Below are positions 1 through 9,048 of a stretch of 64,000 nucleotides of DNA, in pieces (positions within the stretch are counted from its first letter, which is position 1; the number at the start of each line of letters is the position of its first letter). The translations under genes and the position numbers were made by a program. The notes under the pieces are model-generated. The model saw nothing but the letters and a program-made list of their open reading frames with translations. It was not told where the DNA came from and ran no database searches. Origin of the DNA: Mesorhizobium sp. M1B.F.Ca.ET.045.04.1.1 (GTDB taxonomy: Bacteria; Pseudomonadota; Alphaproteobacteria; Rhizobiales; Rhizobiaceae); NCBI RefSeq assembly GCF_003952465.1, contig NZ_CP034448.1:3139001-3203000 (forward strand), read 5' to 3'.

Positions 1-197
1 TGAAGCGCCATCTCGGCGTGCATTACGGTATGACACCCCAAGAATACCGTGAGAAATGGAACCTCCCGCAAGATTACCCGATGGTCGCGCCGAACTACGC
101 TGCCCAAAGATCGATCTTGGCCAAGTCAAGCGGGCTTGGACGCAAGACTGCTGCTAGCCCGGCGCCGAAGGCGAAACGAAAGTCACAACGCGGCTAG
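1..197 (+). CDS. MucR/Ros-family transcriptional regulator, C-terminal end (5' truncated by window)
   Basis: Frame 3 is open from base 3 to a TAG at 195-197 and gives 64 residues. It begins [19 protein letters not shown], followed by a short stretch and a basic, Lys/Arg/Ala-rich tail. The HLxxxHxMTPxxYRxKW pattern is the end of the zinc-finger region of the Ros/MucR family, whose members control exopolysaccharide, motility and symbiosis genes in rhizobia. The Cys ligands of the finger lie outside the window. Rhizobia carry many paralogues, so the specific regulon cannot be named. A strong hairpin 64 bases downstream probably ends the transcript. Confidence 0.85.
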   Translation, partial: KRHLGVHYGMTPQEYREKWNLPQDYPMVAPNYAAQRSILAKSSGLGRKTAASPAPKAKRKSQRG

Positions 198-260
198 CAG
201 GGTTCCGCGTTGCGGCAGGCTTTATCGGCGCTTCTGCCTTTCTCCGCGGCGTTAAGGATC

Positions 261-290
261 ATGGCGTTGCATTTGCAACGCCATTTCTTT
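261..290 (+). terminator. Rho-independent terminator after the MucR-like gene
   Basis: A perfect 11-bp inverted repeat (ATGGCGTTGCA, 2-base spacer, TGCAACGCCAT) at 261-284 is followed by TTCTTT. It sits 64 bases after the MucR-like stop codon on the same strand. Confidence 0.75.
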
Positions 291-986
291 GAAAAATGCG
301 ACGTTGCGAGGCAGTGTCCCACGAAGCTGACCTTTCATTTCAGAAACAAAGAAAGGACTGGTAGAGGCGTCGGCATGCCCGGGAACGTGAAATACATGGT
401 AAGAAAGCCAGACATCTCGCCAATCTGGAAAAGCGGCGAACAGTCTTCGACCGATCGCCGGAATAATGCTTCTGCTGCTCACCGGGCAGGGTATCAAGCG
501 CAAAGCCCCAACGTTTTCACCACGCCAATGTTGCTCCGCACTCCTCCTGGCAAGCGGTAACCTTGTTCCCAGCGCGGTCTTGTTCCCAGCGCGGTCGGCG
601 TCAGATATAATCGCAGGACCAGATGTGATAGGCGTCCGACGAGCATGCGCTCTCCGTGGGCAAATGTTTGAAACGCCTCACGCCAGCGCAGGAACCAAGA
701 TTGGTCGGATGTTTGCACCGAATCAACTTGGCAGGAGGCCCGACTGAAAGTGCTCAGATTATTTCAGATAAATTGGCCTAATATACGAGTGATATTCAGG
801 GCACACGCGAGCTATCTTAATGTTTTGCTCGCGACATCGTTGAGTTGGCCCTCACATCCCAGGACTGCTCGTTGAATTTCCGGTAACTAGCCAGTGGCAA
901 CTCGACGCCGCCCCTCCCCTATGGCGACGCGTTTGCGTTTGGCCACGCGCCGGGCCTGACTTGGCCCCGCAATCCCCTGTGCCTAG
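291..986. other. Non-coding interval, nothing recognised apart from one short tandem duplication
   Basis: About 700 bases between the MucR-like terminator and the opine-dehydrogenase-like gene. The short open frames here overlap one another on both strands, lack good ribosome sites and match no family I know. The only structure seen is a 17-base tandem duplication at 562-595. Confidence 0.5.
562..595. repeat. Perfect 17-base tandem duplication
   Basis: CTTGTTCCCAGCGCGGT occurs twice back to back (562-578 and 579-595) without a mismatch. This suggests a recent slippage or repair event in non-coding DNA. Confidence 0.9.
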
Positions 987-2057
987 CTAGAATCCCTCGC
1001 GCGAAAGGTTCGCGAGGTCTACGTCTGACATTCCCTCGATTCCAAGAGCAGGAAGAATATCGTTGCCTGCCTTGAGATCGCGACCGTAAGCAGCCGACAA
1101 GATCGAAATTCCGGACTCGTGGAGTATGGCCGGGTTCCCGGTGATCTTACCCAACAATGCGGTCGGCAGCAGCCCGAACGGGACGTCCTCGAGAATATAG
1201 CGGCTTTCGATGGTTGTCGGTCCAAAGCCACCGCGGCCTTGGCGGTCCATCTCCTGATTCATCTCCGAAACGGTTCCCATCGGAACATGGAACGACAACG
1301 AAAAATGCTCTTTGACGGTCCGAACTGCGATGCCAAAATGGCTGGCGATGGCAAGCCGTTCGGCATCCAGGGCCTCGATAAGGCGGCCGACGGCAGGGGT
1401 GACGTTTCCCCCCTGGCTCCATTGCTCGGCCTTTTCCATGCGCGTCAGATTAAGAAGCGCAATTCCCAGATGATTTTGCGGATTGAGGTTGCTGAGCGCG
1501 ATCGCAAGCATCCCGTCGCGCTTGACGAAACGATCATCGAACAAGGTTGTGCAAAGTTCGTATCCTTCATCCTGGGCTTTGAAGGGCAGCGTCGCAACGT
1601 CAAGCTTCTGGCGAATGGTGGTGACATGGACTTCGGTCGGCCCGAGCTGGCGGCCAGTCAATAGCGTTGTGCCCCAAACGACGATCGGCAACGAGACCTT
1701 GCGTTCAGCCAATCGCCTGGAGAGATAAAGCGCCGCGAACGAACAATGCGAACTGATGATGACCGGTATTCCATCAGTCAGATGGGGGATGGCCGCATCC
1801 ATCACCATCTTGTGGCCGTAGGCCGGGAGCGCAATCACCACCACGTCCGCGTTGGCGACGGCATCCTTGCAGTCCCTGGCAATGCGTACCGGAACCGTCG
1901 CCTCTATATCCCCCGTCGCTTTCAACAAATCCCCAGCAGCCAAGGCTTTGGTGCGCTGTCCCGACGGTGACCAAAGTGATGGCGAATGTCCCGAATTCGC
2001 CAGATAGGCGGCAAGGCCATAAGCGATTGCTCCGGCGCCCAGAATACTCACGCGCAT
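987..2057 (-). CDS. NAD/NADP-dependent opine (octopine/nopaline-type) dehydrogenase family protein
   Basis: A 356-residue protein beginning MRVSILGAGAIAYGLAAYLA, a Rossmann dinucleotide motif (GxGxxA) at residues 7-12. The second half resembles the helical Octopine_DH domain. Family members make or split an N-substituted amino acid (opine) from a keto acid and an amino acid with NAD(P)H; related enzymes include ketopantoate and glycerol-3-phosphate dehydrogenase-like folds. The start has a strong site (AGGAGGAAT just before ATG). It is divergent from a LysR gene and near an amino-acid-type ABC importer, which fits uptake and oxidation of an opine-like or N-alkylated amino acid. That substrate is inference; no residue seen fixes it. 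Confidence 0.75.
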   Translation of the reverse strand: MRVSILGAGAIAYGLAAYLANSGHSPSLWSPSGQRTKALAAGDLLKATGDIEATVPVRIARDCKDAVANADVVVIALPAYGHKMVMDAAIPHLTDGIPVIISSHCSFAALYLSRRLAERKVSLPIVVWGTTLLTGRQLGPTEVHVTTIRQKLDVATLPFKAQDEGYELCTTLFDDRFVKRDGMLAIALSNLNPQNHLGIALLNLTRMEKAEQWSQGGNVTPAVGRLIEALDAERLAIASHFGIAVRTVKEHFSLSFHVPMGTVSEMNQEMDRQGRGGFGPTTIESRYILEDVPFGLLPTALLGKITGNPAILHESGISILSAAYGRDLKAGNDILPALGIEGMSDVDLANLSREGF

Positions 2058-2241
2058 AATATTCCTCCTGTTGCAGGCTTTATGGTTCGCCTTTGCTGTC
2101 GGTCAGCTTCAATTTTTCATTAGGTGGGTTCCGCAAGTTGGAGCCGCGACAACCGTCATTGGCCCGTCCCGATCAGCTATGAGCCGGCAAAATGCACAAA
2201 GCCGCAGCGAACATTAGTTTCCCCTTGACATATATCAAAAA

Positions 2242-2266
2242 CGAATGAGACGATGTCAATCATTCG
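2242..2266. promoter_or_regulatory. Candidate LysR operator: 7-bp dyad with 11-base spacer
   Basis: CGAATGA, 11 bases, TCATTCG: perfect arms at 2242-2248 and 2260-2266, just upstream of the LysR start and in the intergenic region shared with the divergent opine-dehydrogenase-like gene. LysR-type proteins bind interrupted dyads with about 11-base spacing and usually control the divergent gene. Function is inferred from place and shape. Confidence 0.45.
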
Positions 2267-2278
2267 GATTACGCATGT

Positions 2279-3259
2279 ATGGAGAGCATGGAAACCCGAG
2301 ACCTTCAGACCTTCCTTGCGGTTGCTGCCAGCGGCAGCATCACCAAGGCGGCTGACATGCTCGGGCGTTCCCAGCCTGCGGTTACACGCACCATTCAAGA
2401 CCTCGAGGCCGAGCTTGGCTTCGAATTGCTGCACCGGATCGGTCGACGCGTGCAGTTGTCTGAAGAAGGGGTCGCCTTCGAGGAGGAAGCGCGGCGCCTG
2501 CTGATGTCCTTCACTGAGCTCGCAGCGCGGGCCAAGATGATCGCCGCCGGCAGGGGGCGCATCCTGCAGATTGTAACAACCTCTGCGATCGGCACCGGAT
2601 TGATCCCCACGGCCCTGGCTGAGCTCCAGGGTGTCGAGCTTCCGCACGAGACGCATCTCGGGCAGTTTCTTCCCTCGATCGTCGCCCAGGAGGTGCGCAG
2701 CGGACGCGCCGAGGTGGGGTTTTCGAGCCTGCCGCTCGACACACCCGGCCTGGATGTCCTGCGGCTCTATTCGGCGCCTGATGTTGCCGCCGTGCGGGAG
2801 GACGACCCGCTGGCCAGGCTTGATGTCGTTCCGCTTTCGGGTTTTGCCGGCCGCCGAGTCGCCACGCTGCTCAATCCGCTGCGTTTTCAGTTGCATGTCG
2901 CCAAAGCGCTGGCGGCCCGGGGCATCGACACTGGCCCAGTGATCCGGACCAATACTGCCTACGGCGCCTTGCAGATCGTGCGCAAGACTGGGGTCGCGGC
3001 AGTCATCGATCCCCTCACCGCCTATGGCGTGCCCCTGCCCGGCGTCGTCATTCGGCCCATCGATGTGACCGTTCTCTTTTATTGGGGCGTCGTGGCTGCA
3101 GCAAACCGCCCCCTTCGTCCAGTTGCACAGGCGTTGATCGATGCGGTCGAAGCGGTGGCTGAACGGTCGATTGCCGGCTTCAGGAAACTCGATCCAGCCC
3201 TGGCCGGACAATTGGTGACCGATCCTGCGTCGGGTACAAATCACGGAACCGGAATATGA
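2279..3259 (+). CDS. LysR-family transcriptional regulator
   Basis: A 326-residue protein. Residues 4-63 form the winged helix-turn-helix typical of LysR (METRDLQTFLAVAASGSITK, then AADMLGRSQPAVTRTIQDLE). The rest is the periplasmic-binding-like effector domain. Start could be 2279 or the second Met at 2288. Its TGA overlaps the ATG of the next gene (ATGA at 3256), so it is translationally coupled to the flavin monooxygenase and probably controls the 3.2-8.9 kb operon and/or the divergent opine-dehydrogenase-like gene. The effector is unknown. Confidence 0.9.
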   Translation: MESMETRDLQTFLAVAASGSITKAADMLGRSQPAVTRTIQDLEAELGFELLHRIGRRVQLSEEGVAFEEEARRLLMSFTELAARAKMIAAGRGRILQIVTTSAIGTGLIPTALAELQGVELPHETHLGQFLPSIVAQEVRSGRAEVGFSSLPLDTPGLDVLRLYSAPDVAAVREDDPLARLDVVPLSGFAGRRVATLLNPLRFQLHVAKALAARGIDTGPVIRTNTAYGALQIVRKTGVAAVIDPLTAYGVPLPGVVIRPIDVTVLFYWGVVAAANRPLRPVAQALIDAVEAVAERSIAGFRKLDPALAGQLVTDPASGTNHGTGI

Positions 3260-4716
3260 AGCATACTCCCACCCCAGCAGGCCTTGCTGCACTGGAAGCT
3301 CAGCTTGCCCAGGATCTCGAGTTTCTCGAGCTCCCTGCCAAGCCCTGGGTCCCCAGGCAAATGCATGACGGCGTGCCGGTCCGCGACGTCGTTGTCATTG
3401 GCGCCGGCATGTGCGGACTTGCCGCCACGGCAAAGCTTGTGCTGACCGGGATAACCAATGTTGTTGCCTATGATGCGGCTCCGGCCGGGCTCGAAGGACC
3501 ATGGGTGACGTTTGCCCGCATGCAAACGCTGCGCTCGCCGAAGACCCTGAACGGCCCCTCGCTTGGCCTACCCCAGTTGACCTTCCGCGCCTGGTTTACG
3601 GCACAGTGGGGCGTTGCGGCGTGGTACTCTCTGGACAAAATCCCCAGGAGCCAGTGGATGGACTACCTGGTCTGGTATCGCAAAGTTCTTGCTCTGCCGG
3701 TGCGAAACAGCGTGCGCATGACCGGTGTCGCGCCCGTCGATGATCTAATTGCGATCGATGTCGAAGGCGCGGAAACAGGCCGGGTTCTCACCCGCCATCT
3801 CGTTCTGGCCACGGGTCGGTCCGGCCTCGGCGGTTTTGCCGTGCCCGATTTCCTCAAGGGCATCGATCGCACCTATTGGGCCCATTCTGCCGACGACATC
3901 GATTTCGATGCGCTGAAAGGCAAGCGAGTGGCGGTCATCGGCGCCGGCGCCTCTTCCATGGACAATGCCGCAACGGCGCTCGAGGCGGGCGCCGGCTCGG
4001 TCGACATGTTGATCCGCCGCAAGGAAATGCCACGCATCAACAAGCTGACCGGCATCGGCAGCCAGGGAGTTGTACACGGCATCTATCACCTCCCCGATGC
4101 TTGGAAGTGGAAATTCTTCGACTACACCGCCTCGACCCAGACGCCGCCGCCGCGCTCATCGACGCTCCGCGTGTCTCGCCATCCCAACGCTCGGTTCTTT
4201 CTCGACTGCGGCATAGTCGCGGTAAAGCAAGATGCAGAAGGCCTTCTGGTTAAAACCACACAAGGGCCAATGCGCTACGACTTCCTGATCGCGGCGACCG
4301 GCTTCTCAAACGACTTCAGCGACCGCCCTGAGTTTGCGGCGCTCGCCCCCCATATCCGCACCTGGTCGGATGGTCGATATTCACCCGATATGGGGCCGCC
4401 GCGTGCCGGCATGTCGGAGGCCCCCGATCTCGGTCCCGCTTTCGAGTTTCGCGAACGCATCCCGGGCTCCTGCCCGATGCTGGCGCATATCCACTGCTTC
4501 AACGATGCTGCCATGCTGACCCACGGCAAGGTCTCCGGCGATATTCCGGCCGTCAGTGCCGGTGCCGAGCGTCTGGTCCGCGGCATTACCGCATCGCTCT
4601 TTGCCGAAGATGTCGAAACCCACTTCGCCAATCTGATCGCCTACGACACCCCCGAACTTTTCGGTGACGAATGGGTCGATTCAACACCTCTGCTGCAGAA
4701 GGAGGCCGTCCAGTGA
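3256..4716 (+). CDS. FAD-dependent, NAD(P)-binding monooxygenase-like oxidoreductase
   Basis: A 486-residue protein with two dinucleotide motifs: VVVIGAGMCGLAATAKL near residues 37-53 (FAD, GxGxxG) and KRVAVIGAGASSMDNAATAL near 224-243 (NADPH). This two-Rossmann layout is that of class B flavoprotein monooxygenases (FMO, Baeyer-Villiger or YUCCA-like). It probably hydroxylates an amine, sulfide or ketone using O2 and NADPH. I did not see a classical FxGxxxHxxxW motif. ATGA overlap upstream and GTGA overlap downstream place it in a coupled operon with a LysR regulator and two CMD-type proteins. The substrate is unknown. Confidence 0.8.
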   Translation: MKHTPTPAGLAALEAQLAQDLEFLELPAKPWVPRQMHDGVPVRDVVVIGAGMCGLAATAKLVLTGITNVVAYDAAPAGLEGPWVTFARMQTLRSPKTLNGPSLGLPQLTFRAWFTAQWGVAAWYSLDKIPRSQWMDYLVWYRKVLALPVRNSVRMTGVAPVDDLIAIDVEGAETGRVLTRHLVLATGRSGLGGFAVPDFLKGIDRTYWAHSADDIDFDALKGKRVAVIGAGASSMDNAATALEAGAGSVDMLIRRKEMPRINKLTGIGSQGVVHGIYHLPDAWKWKFFDYTASTQTPPPRSSTLRVSRHPNARFFLDCGIVAVKQDAEGLLVKTTQGPMRYDFLIAATGFSNDFSDRPEFAALAPHIRTWSDGRYSPDMGPPRAGMSEAPDLGPAFEFRERIPGSCPMLAHIHCFNDAAMLTHGKVSGDIPAVSAGAERLVRGITASLFAEDVETHFANLIAYDTPELFGDEWVDSTPLLQKEAVQ

Positions 4717-5195
4717 TCGACGCAATGGACAAGGCCGCCGGTCTTTCGCCGGAAGATGCCCTTTTCGCTACGCGGCGGTTTCGACCCGAATTCGTGCAAG
4801 GCGCGGAGGAATGTCGCCTCTCCGTCCTGCAACCGGCAAACGACCAAGGGCTGGCCGCGAATTTGCGAGTTGCTCTGGCCCGTCGGATGGCCGCCCTCAA
4901 TGCTGATCCCGTACTGATGGCCGAATATGATGTGCAACTGGCTCAGCTTGGTCCGACGGAGCAGCTTCTGAGCTTGGCGCGGGGCGAAACGGATCTTGAG
5001 GAGCCATTGGTGACAATCGCCAAGCATGTCGACCTGATCACGCTGACGCCGAAAAAAGCAGAGGCGAGCCACATCGTGCTGCTGGCGCAGGCGGGGTTAA
5101 ACAATCCTCAGATCGTCGCGCTCTCCGAACTGATCGCCTTCGTAAACTTCCAGGCGCGGGTCGCGACCGGCTTGCGATTGATGAGGTCGGCATGA
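4713..5195 (+). CDS. CMD-domain protein, Avi_7170-like family
   Basis: 160 residues when started at the GTG at 4713. This start is chosen because AAGGAGG lies 7 bases before it (4699-4705) and the GTG overlaps the previous TGA (GTGA). The helical protein resembles the carboxymuconolactone-decarboxylase fold but lacks the CxxC seen in the next gene. Proteins of this kind occur paired with an AhpD-like partner (TIGRFAM Avi_7170/Avi_7169 families) beside transporters and monooxygenases, as here. It may form a complex with that partner. No catalytic role can be assigned from the sequence. Confidence 0.7.
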   Translation: MIDAMDKAAGLSPEDALFATRRFRPEFVQGAEECRLSVLQPANDQGLAANLRVALARRMAALNADPVLMAEYDVQLAQLGPTEQLLSLARGETDLEEPLVTIAKHVDLITLTPKKAEASHIVLLAQAGLNNPQIVALSELIAFVNFQARVATGLRLMRSA

Positions 5196-5755
5196 TTTCC
5201 TCGGTTCGCCTGAAGCCTCTGAATTGGCATCCCTATATCGCACCGGTCGAACTCTCCGAGGCCACGCCGGAACAGCTCGAAGCGATGAAGGTCACGCCCT
5301 CTGCCAAGAAAGTTTCGGAATATGTGCGCACCCTGGCGCACGATCCCGAAAGCTATCTTGCCCGCACGATCCTGTTCAACGCGATCATGTATGTCGAAGG
5401 CGGGCTTGCCCGCCCCGATCGCGAACTTGGCGCGTTGGGCGCCTCGATCGTCAACGGCTGCAAATTCTGTGCCGTCGTTCACGCCCGCCGGCATGCGGAG
5501 CTGACCAAGAGCGATGAGGTGGTCACCGCGCTGTACCTCGACAAACCCGAAAAGCTTGGGCCGCGCGATGCGGCAATCTACAGCTTTGCCCGCCGTCTGT
5601 CGGCGGCGCCGTCGGAAGCGACGGCAGACGATATCGCCTCGCTGCGATCCGTCGGCATGGATGACGCCGAGATCATCGATCTGATCCACGCCATATCGAT
5701 CTTCGGCTGGGCAAACCGGCTGATGCACGTTCTGGGCCACGCGGAGAGCGGGTGA
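5192..5755 (+). CDS. AhpD-like alkylhydroperoxidase-domain protein, Avi_7169-like family
   Basis: A 187-residue CMD/AhpD-fold protein with the redox motif CKFCAVVHARRH near residue 90 (CxxCxxxH), the peroxidase centre of AhpD-type enzymes. The ATG overlaps the preceding stop (ATGA). In this operon it could remove peroxide released by uncoupled turnover of the flavin monooxygenase, or act directly in catabolism; both are inference. The pairing with the gene before it matches the Avi_7169/Avi_7170 pair known from Rhizobiales. Confidence 0.8.
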   Translation: MISSVRLKPLNWHPYIAPVELSEATPEQLEAMKVTPSAKKVSEYVRTLAHDPESYLARTILFNAIMYVEGGLARPDRELGALGASIVNGCKFCAVVHARRHAELTKSDEVVTALYLDKPEKLGPRDAAIYSFARRLSAAPSEATADDIASLRSVGMDDAEIIDLIHAISIFGWANRLMHVLGHAESG

Positions 5756-5810
5756 TCACGTCGCGTGTAGTCAAGCCAGTCCGTCTCACACTTTGAAGGG
5801 CCAACCAGAA

Positions 5811-6551
5811 ATGCTTGAACTCAAAAACATAAAGCTGTCTTACGGAAGCACGCAGGTCCTCAACGGCGTCAATCTCTCTGTTAATCGAGGTGACGTGGTG
5901 TCGATCATCGGCCCGAGCGGAACCGGCAAGACCACGCTGCTGAAATGCATTAACTACCTGGCCAAGCCGTCGTCAGGAACCATCGCATTCGACCAGATCC
6001 GGATGGACTACCAGCGCGCCGACAAGACCGCTGTCCAGGCGATCCGGCTTCGAACGGCGATGGTCTTTCAGCAATTCAATGTCTTCAAGAACATGACGGT
6101 CCTCCAGAACGTGATGGATCCGCTTGTCGTCGTGCAGCGCAAATCCGCGGACGAGGCGCGTGAAATCGCGCTGCGAGAGCTTGACCGGGTCGGTCTCTCG
6201 GCGAAGCGGGACAGCTATCCTTCCCAGCTGTCGGGCGGCCAGCTCCAGCGCACCGGCATCGCGCGTGCGCTGGCGGTTCGGCCCGACGTGATGCTCTTCG
6301 ATGAGCCGACGTCATCGCTGGATCCTGAACTCGTCGGCGAAGTTCTGAAGGTGATCAAGGATGTCACGTCGTCAGGGATCACTTCGCTGCTTGTGACCCA
6401 CGAGATGCAATTCGCAAAGAACATCTCGAACCGGATCGTCTTCATGGATCGTGGCGTGGTTGCCGCCGACGGCAGCCCGGCTGAGATCTTCGACGCGCCA
6501 TCCAGCCCGCGACTTGCTCAATTCCTGCAGTCAGAACTCGCTTTTCAATAG
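5811..6551 (+). CDS. Polar amino acid-type ABC transporter, ATP-binding protein
   Basis: A 246-residue ABC ATPase. Walker A is GPSGTGKTT near residue 36, the signature is LSGGQLQR and Walker B is DVMLFDEPTSSLD, followed by the switch His in LLVTHEM. Its closest relatives by eye are the GlnQ/HisP class. The ATG at 5811 is preferred over the TTG at 5793 because AAGGG lies about 10 bases before it. It is followed by a binding protein and two permeases of the same class, so this is a complete importer. Confidence 0.92.
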   Translation: MLELKNIKLSYGSTQVLNGVNLSVNRGDVVSIIGPSGTGKTTLLKCINYLAKPSSGTIAFDQIRMDYQRADKTAVQAIRLRTAMVFQQFNVFKNMTVLQNVMDPLVVVQRKSADEAREIALRELDRVGLSAKRDSYPSQLSGGQLQRTGIARALAVRPDVMLFDEPTSSLDPELVGEVLKVIKDVTSSGITSLLVTHEMQFAKNISNRIVFMDRGVVAADGSPAEIFDAPSSPRLAQFLQSELAFQ

Positions 6552-6575
6552 CTCAACAAGAAGGGAACCTAAGAA

Positions 6576-7403
6576 ATGTCTGCAATCACATCCAGTCTTT
6601 CCCGTCGTGCTGCCCTGGCTGTTGCCGGCGGCATCGCAATCGCCCTTGCAACCGCAGGGATCAGTCATGGCGAGACGGTCCGGACGATCAAGATCGCCAC
6701 GTCGGCGGAATCCAAGCCGCTGGCGTGGGGCGCGATCGGCGTCGAACCGCAAGGCTATGAACCTGATCTGCTGAGGGCGATCAATGCCAAGCTGCCGCAG
6801 TACAAGTTCGAGATGGAAGGCGTCTCGGATATCGCGCAGGAAACCGGCCTCGCCACAGGCAAGTACGACATCGCGGTCGGCGGCTACTACAAGTCGCCTG
6901 AGCGCGCCAAGCAGTTCCTCATCCCGGAAAACCCGATGGGGGCCAGCCTGATGAAGATCTACAGCAAAAAAGGCAGCGGCATTAATGAAATGAAAGACCT
7001 GGTCGGCAAGAGGATCGTTCCGACCACGGCCGGCGGCGGAACCTACAAATTCATCATGAACTGGCAGAAAGAGAACCCGCAATACAAGCTTGACGTGACG
7101 GCATCGAGCGCGGGCATCCCCTACCCGAACCGTTTGGACGAAGTTCAGAACGGCAAGTTCGACGCGCTTGTCCTGCCTTCGAATTTGGGCGAACAGACCG
7201 TCATCGAGGAAAAGAAGCTCGATATCGTGCCGTCCGAGCCGGTCTTCAGCAACAACACCTACATGCTCATTCACAGGTCGGATGAAAACAAAGTTTTGGC
7301 TGACGATGTGAACAAGGTCCTCAAGGAGTTGAAAGACGACGGCACGATCGAAAAGCTCTCGCAGAAATGGTTCGGCGAGGGCATCGTCCAGTACATGAAA
7401 TAA
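6576..7403 (+). CDS. Extracellular solute-binding protein family 3 (amino acid ABC transporter)
   Basis: A 275-residue periplasmic protein with an N-terminal signal peptide that includes an Arg pair (SLSRRAALAVAGG) and a likely cut near AGISHGE. The body has the family-3 layout seen in amino-acid and opine binders, including GYEPDLLRAIN, LATGKYDIAVGGYYKSPERA and a late MLIHRSDE. It delivers a small polar, probably amino-acid-like, ligand to the two permeases downstream. The ligand cannot be read from sequence; the nearby opine-dehydrogenase-like and monooxygenase genes suggest a modified amino acid. Confidence 0.9.
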   Translation: MSAITSSLSRRAALAVAGGIAIALATAGISHGETVRTIKIATSAESKPLAWGAIGVEPQGYEPDLLRAINAKLPQYKFEMEGVSDIAQETGLATGKYDIAVGGYYKSPERAKQFLIPENPMGASLMKIYSKKGSGINEMKDLVGKRIVPTTAGGGTYKFIMNWQKENPQYKLDVTASSAGIPYPNRLDEVQNGKFDALVLPSNLGEQTVIEEKKLDIVPSEPVFSNNTYMLIHRSDENKVLADDVNKVLKELKDDGTIEKLSQKWFGEGIVQYMK

Positions 7404-7470
7404 GCCGATCGCCTGCGACCATATTTGTTAGTCAGCGGCAAGACTGAATTGCAAGAAGGAGCGTTTCAAG

Positions 7471-8187
7471 GTGGATGTTTCTGCTATGATCCCCGAGTTG
7501 CTCTCGGCGTTGCCGCTGACGCTCGCCATCACGTTCACGGCCATGTTAGTCGGCTTTTGCCTGGCTCTCGTGGCGACAACACTTCGGGTTCGCAGGATGC
7601 CGGTGATCAGTCACCTGACCGATCTCTACGTGTCCTATGCCCGAAGTGTTCCAGTCGTCCTCCAGTTGTTCATCGCGTTCTACGGGCTTCCCCTATTGGT
7701 GGCCCTGTTCGGGTCTGCAGATTTTTTCTCGCCGACGGTCGCTGCAATGGTGGGACTAAGCTTTTACCACGGGGGATATCTGTCGGAAGTCATGCGGCCG
7801 GCATACCTGGCCGTCGATCGCGGCCAGCACGATGCGGCAGACAGTCTGGGATACACCTTTCGCCAGAAGATCGCTCGCGTCGTAGGTCCACAGGCGGTGC
7901 ACTTTGCATTGCCGGGCTATGGAAATTCCATCATCTACCTGATCCACAACGTTGCGCTGGTCATGTATATCGGGGCGGCGGACGTGATGGCGACCGCGCA
8001 TTTGATCATGGAGCGCGACTACAATCAGTACCAGTTCGAAACGTACCTGGTGCTGGCGGTCATCTATTCGCTGATGTGCCTGATCGCTTGGCTCATTGTG
8101 CGCTTCTTCGAGCTTCGCTCGCCGATGCAAGCATTGGAGGTGACGACCACCGCTCCGATCAAAAACGCTGCTATCGCAAGCGTCTGA
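7471..8187 (+). CDS. Amino acid ABC transporter permease (His/Glu/Gln/Arg/opine family)
   Basis: A 238-residue inner-membrane protein with about five hydrophobic segments and the coupling motif YLSEVMRPAYLAVDRGQHDA followed by ADSLGYTFRQ, the EAAxxLG-type loop that contacts the ATPase. The GTG start at 7471 is preceded by GAAGGA about 10 bases upstream; an ATG at 7486 is an alternative. It forms a heteromeric channel with the next gene. Confidence 0.9.
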   Translation: MDVSAMIPELLSALPLTLAITFTAMLVGFCLALVATTLRVRRMPVISHLTDLYVSYARSVPVVLQLFIAFYGLPLLVALFGSADFFSPTVAAMVGLSFYHGGYLSEVMRPAYLAVDRGQHDAADSLGYTFRQKIARVVGPQAVHFALPGYGNSIIYLIHNVALVMYIGAADVMATAHLIMERDYNQYQFETYLVLAVIYSLMCLIAWLIVRFFELRSPMQALEVTTTAPIKNAAIASV

Positions 8188-8203
8188 CCCAAGGGTATTA
8201 ACC

Positions 8204-8896
8204 ATGTTTGATACCGATATCTTAGTCCAGGACACGCAAGAAATTCTGGGCGCCGTGCCCGTTACCGTTGGAATGGCGGTCTTGATTTTCGTCTTGTCGA
8301 CGATAGTCGGCAGCATTTTCGCGCTCATCGAATACAGACGGGTCCCCCTGCTGCGAGAACTCATTATGGCCTACAAGATCGTCTTCAAAGGCGTCCCGAT
8401 GGTCATCGTGATTTTCCTTGCCTATTTCGGTCTGCCGCCGGCATTCCAGTTCCTGTTCTCGCTGCTCGGGATTGATTTCAACGCACACAATACTCCCAAC
8501 TGGGTCATCCTGGTCGTGGCGATTACCGGCTGTGTCGCCGCGTTCCAATCGGAGATCATCAAGGGAGCTCTGAACGCCTTCGATACCGGTCAGTCGGACG
8601 CCGCCCATTCGCTAGGCTATACAAGCGGCCAACTGTTCCGGCGGATTCTATTCCCCCAGGTGGCTCTCACGGCAATTCCAGACCTGACGACCTCGATGAT
8701 GGTCATCATGAAGGCGCTTTCCCTCGGGTTCGCCATCGAGGTTGTCGATATCTTCGCCCAGTCGCAGTTGACCGCGGCGCTGAACTACTACTACCTCGAA
8801 GCCTTCGTAATTGCCGTCGTGATCTACATGGTGATTGCCTATGTCGTCACGCAGATTGCCGACCGGCTGGAACGGGCGCTGCGAGTGCGGACCTGA
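8204..8896 (+). CDS. Amino acid ABC transporter permease, second subunit
   Basis: A 230-residue membrane protein of the HisM/GlnP class. The coupling loop is present (EIIKGALNAFDTGQSDAAHS, then LGYTSGQ). AAGGG precedes the ATG by 8 bases. It lies 16 bases after the first permease gene and closes the operon; no clear terminator follows in the 150 bases before the next gene. Confidence 0.9.
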   Translation: MFDTDILVQDTQEILGAVPVTVGMAVLIFVLSTIVGSIFALIEYRRVPLLRELIMAYKIVFKGVPMVIVIFLAYFGLPPAFQFLFSLLGIDFNAHNTPNWVILVVAITGCVAAFQSEIIKGALNAFDTGQSDAAHSLGYTSGQLFRRILFPQVALTAIPDLTTSMMVIMKALSLGFAIEVVDIFAQSQLTAALNYYYLEAFVIAVVIYMVIAYVVTQIADRLERALRVRT

Positions 8897-9048
8897 GCGA
8901 AACTTCGTCAGAACTCCAGGGCATCACGGCCGGAGGCGTTTACCGAGCAGGTAATGCCAACGACGTCGTCCAATCTTGGCGCTGGCCTAGGGTTTGCCCG
9001 ATGGTCAGCGAGAGGTCCAAATGCGGGCGCCGAGTTATCGCAGGTTCA

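Noticed and set aside
2177..3292. Minus-strand open frame of 371 residues
   Set aside because: Shadow of the LysR gene on the other strand; no domain.
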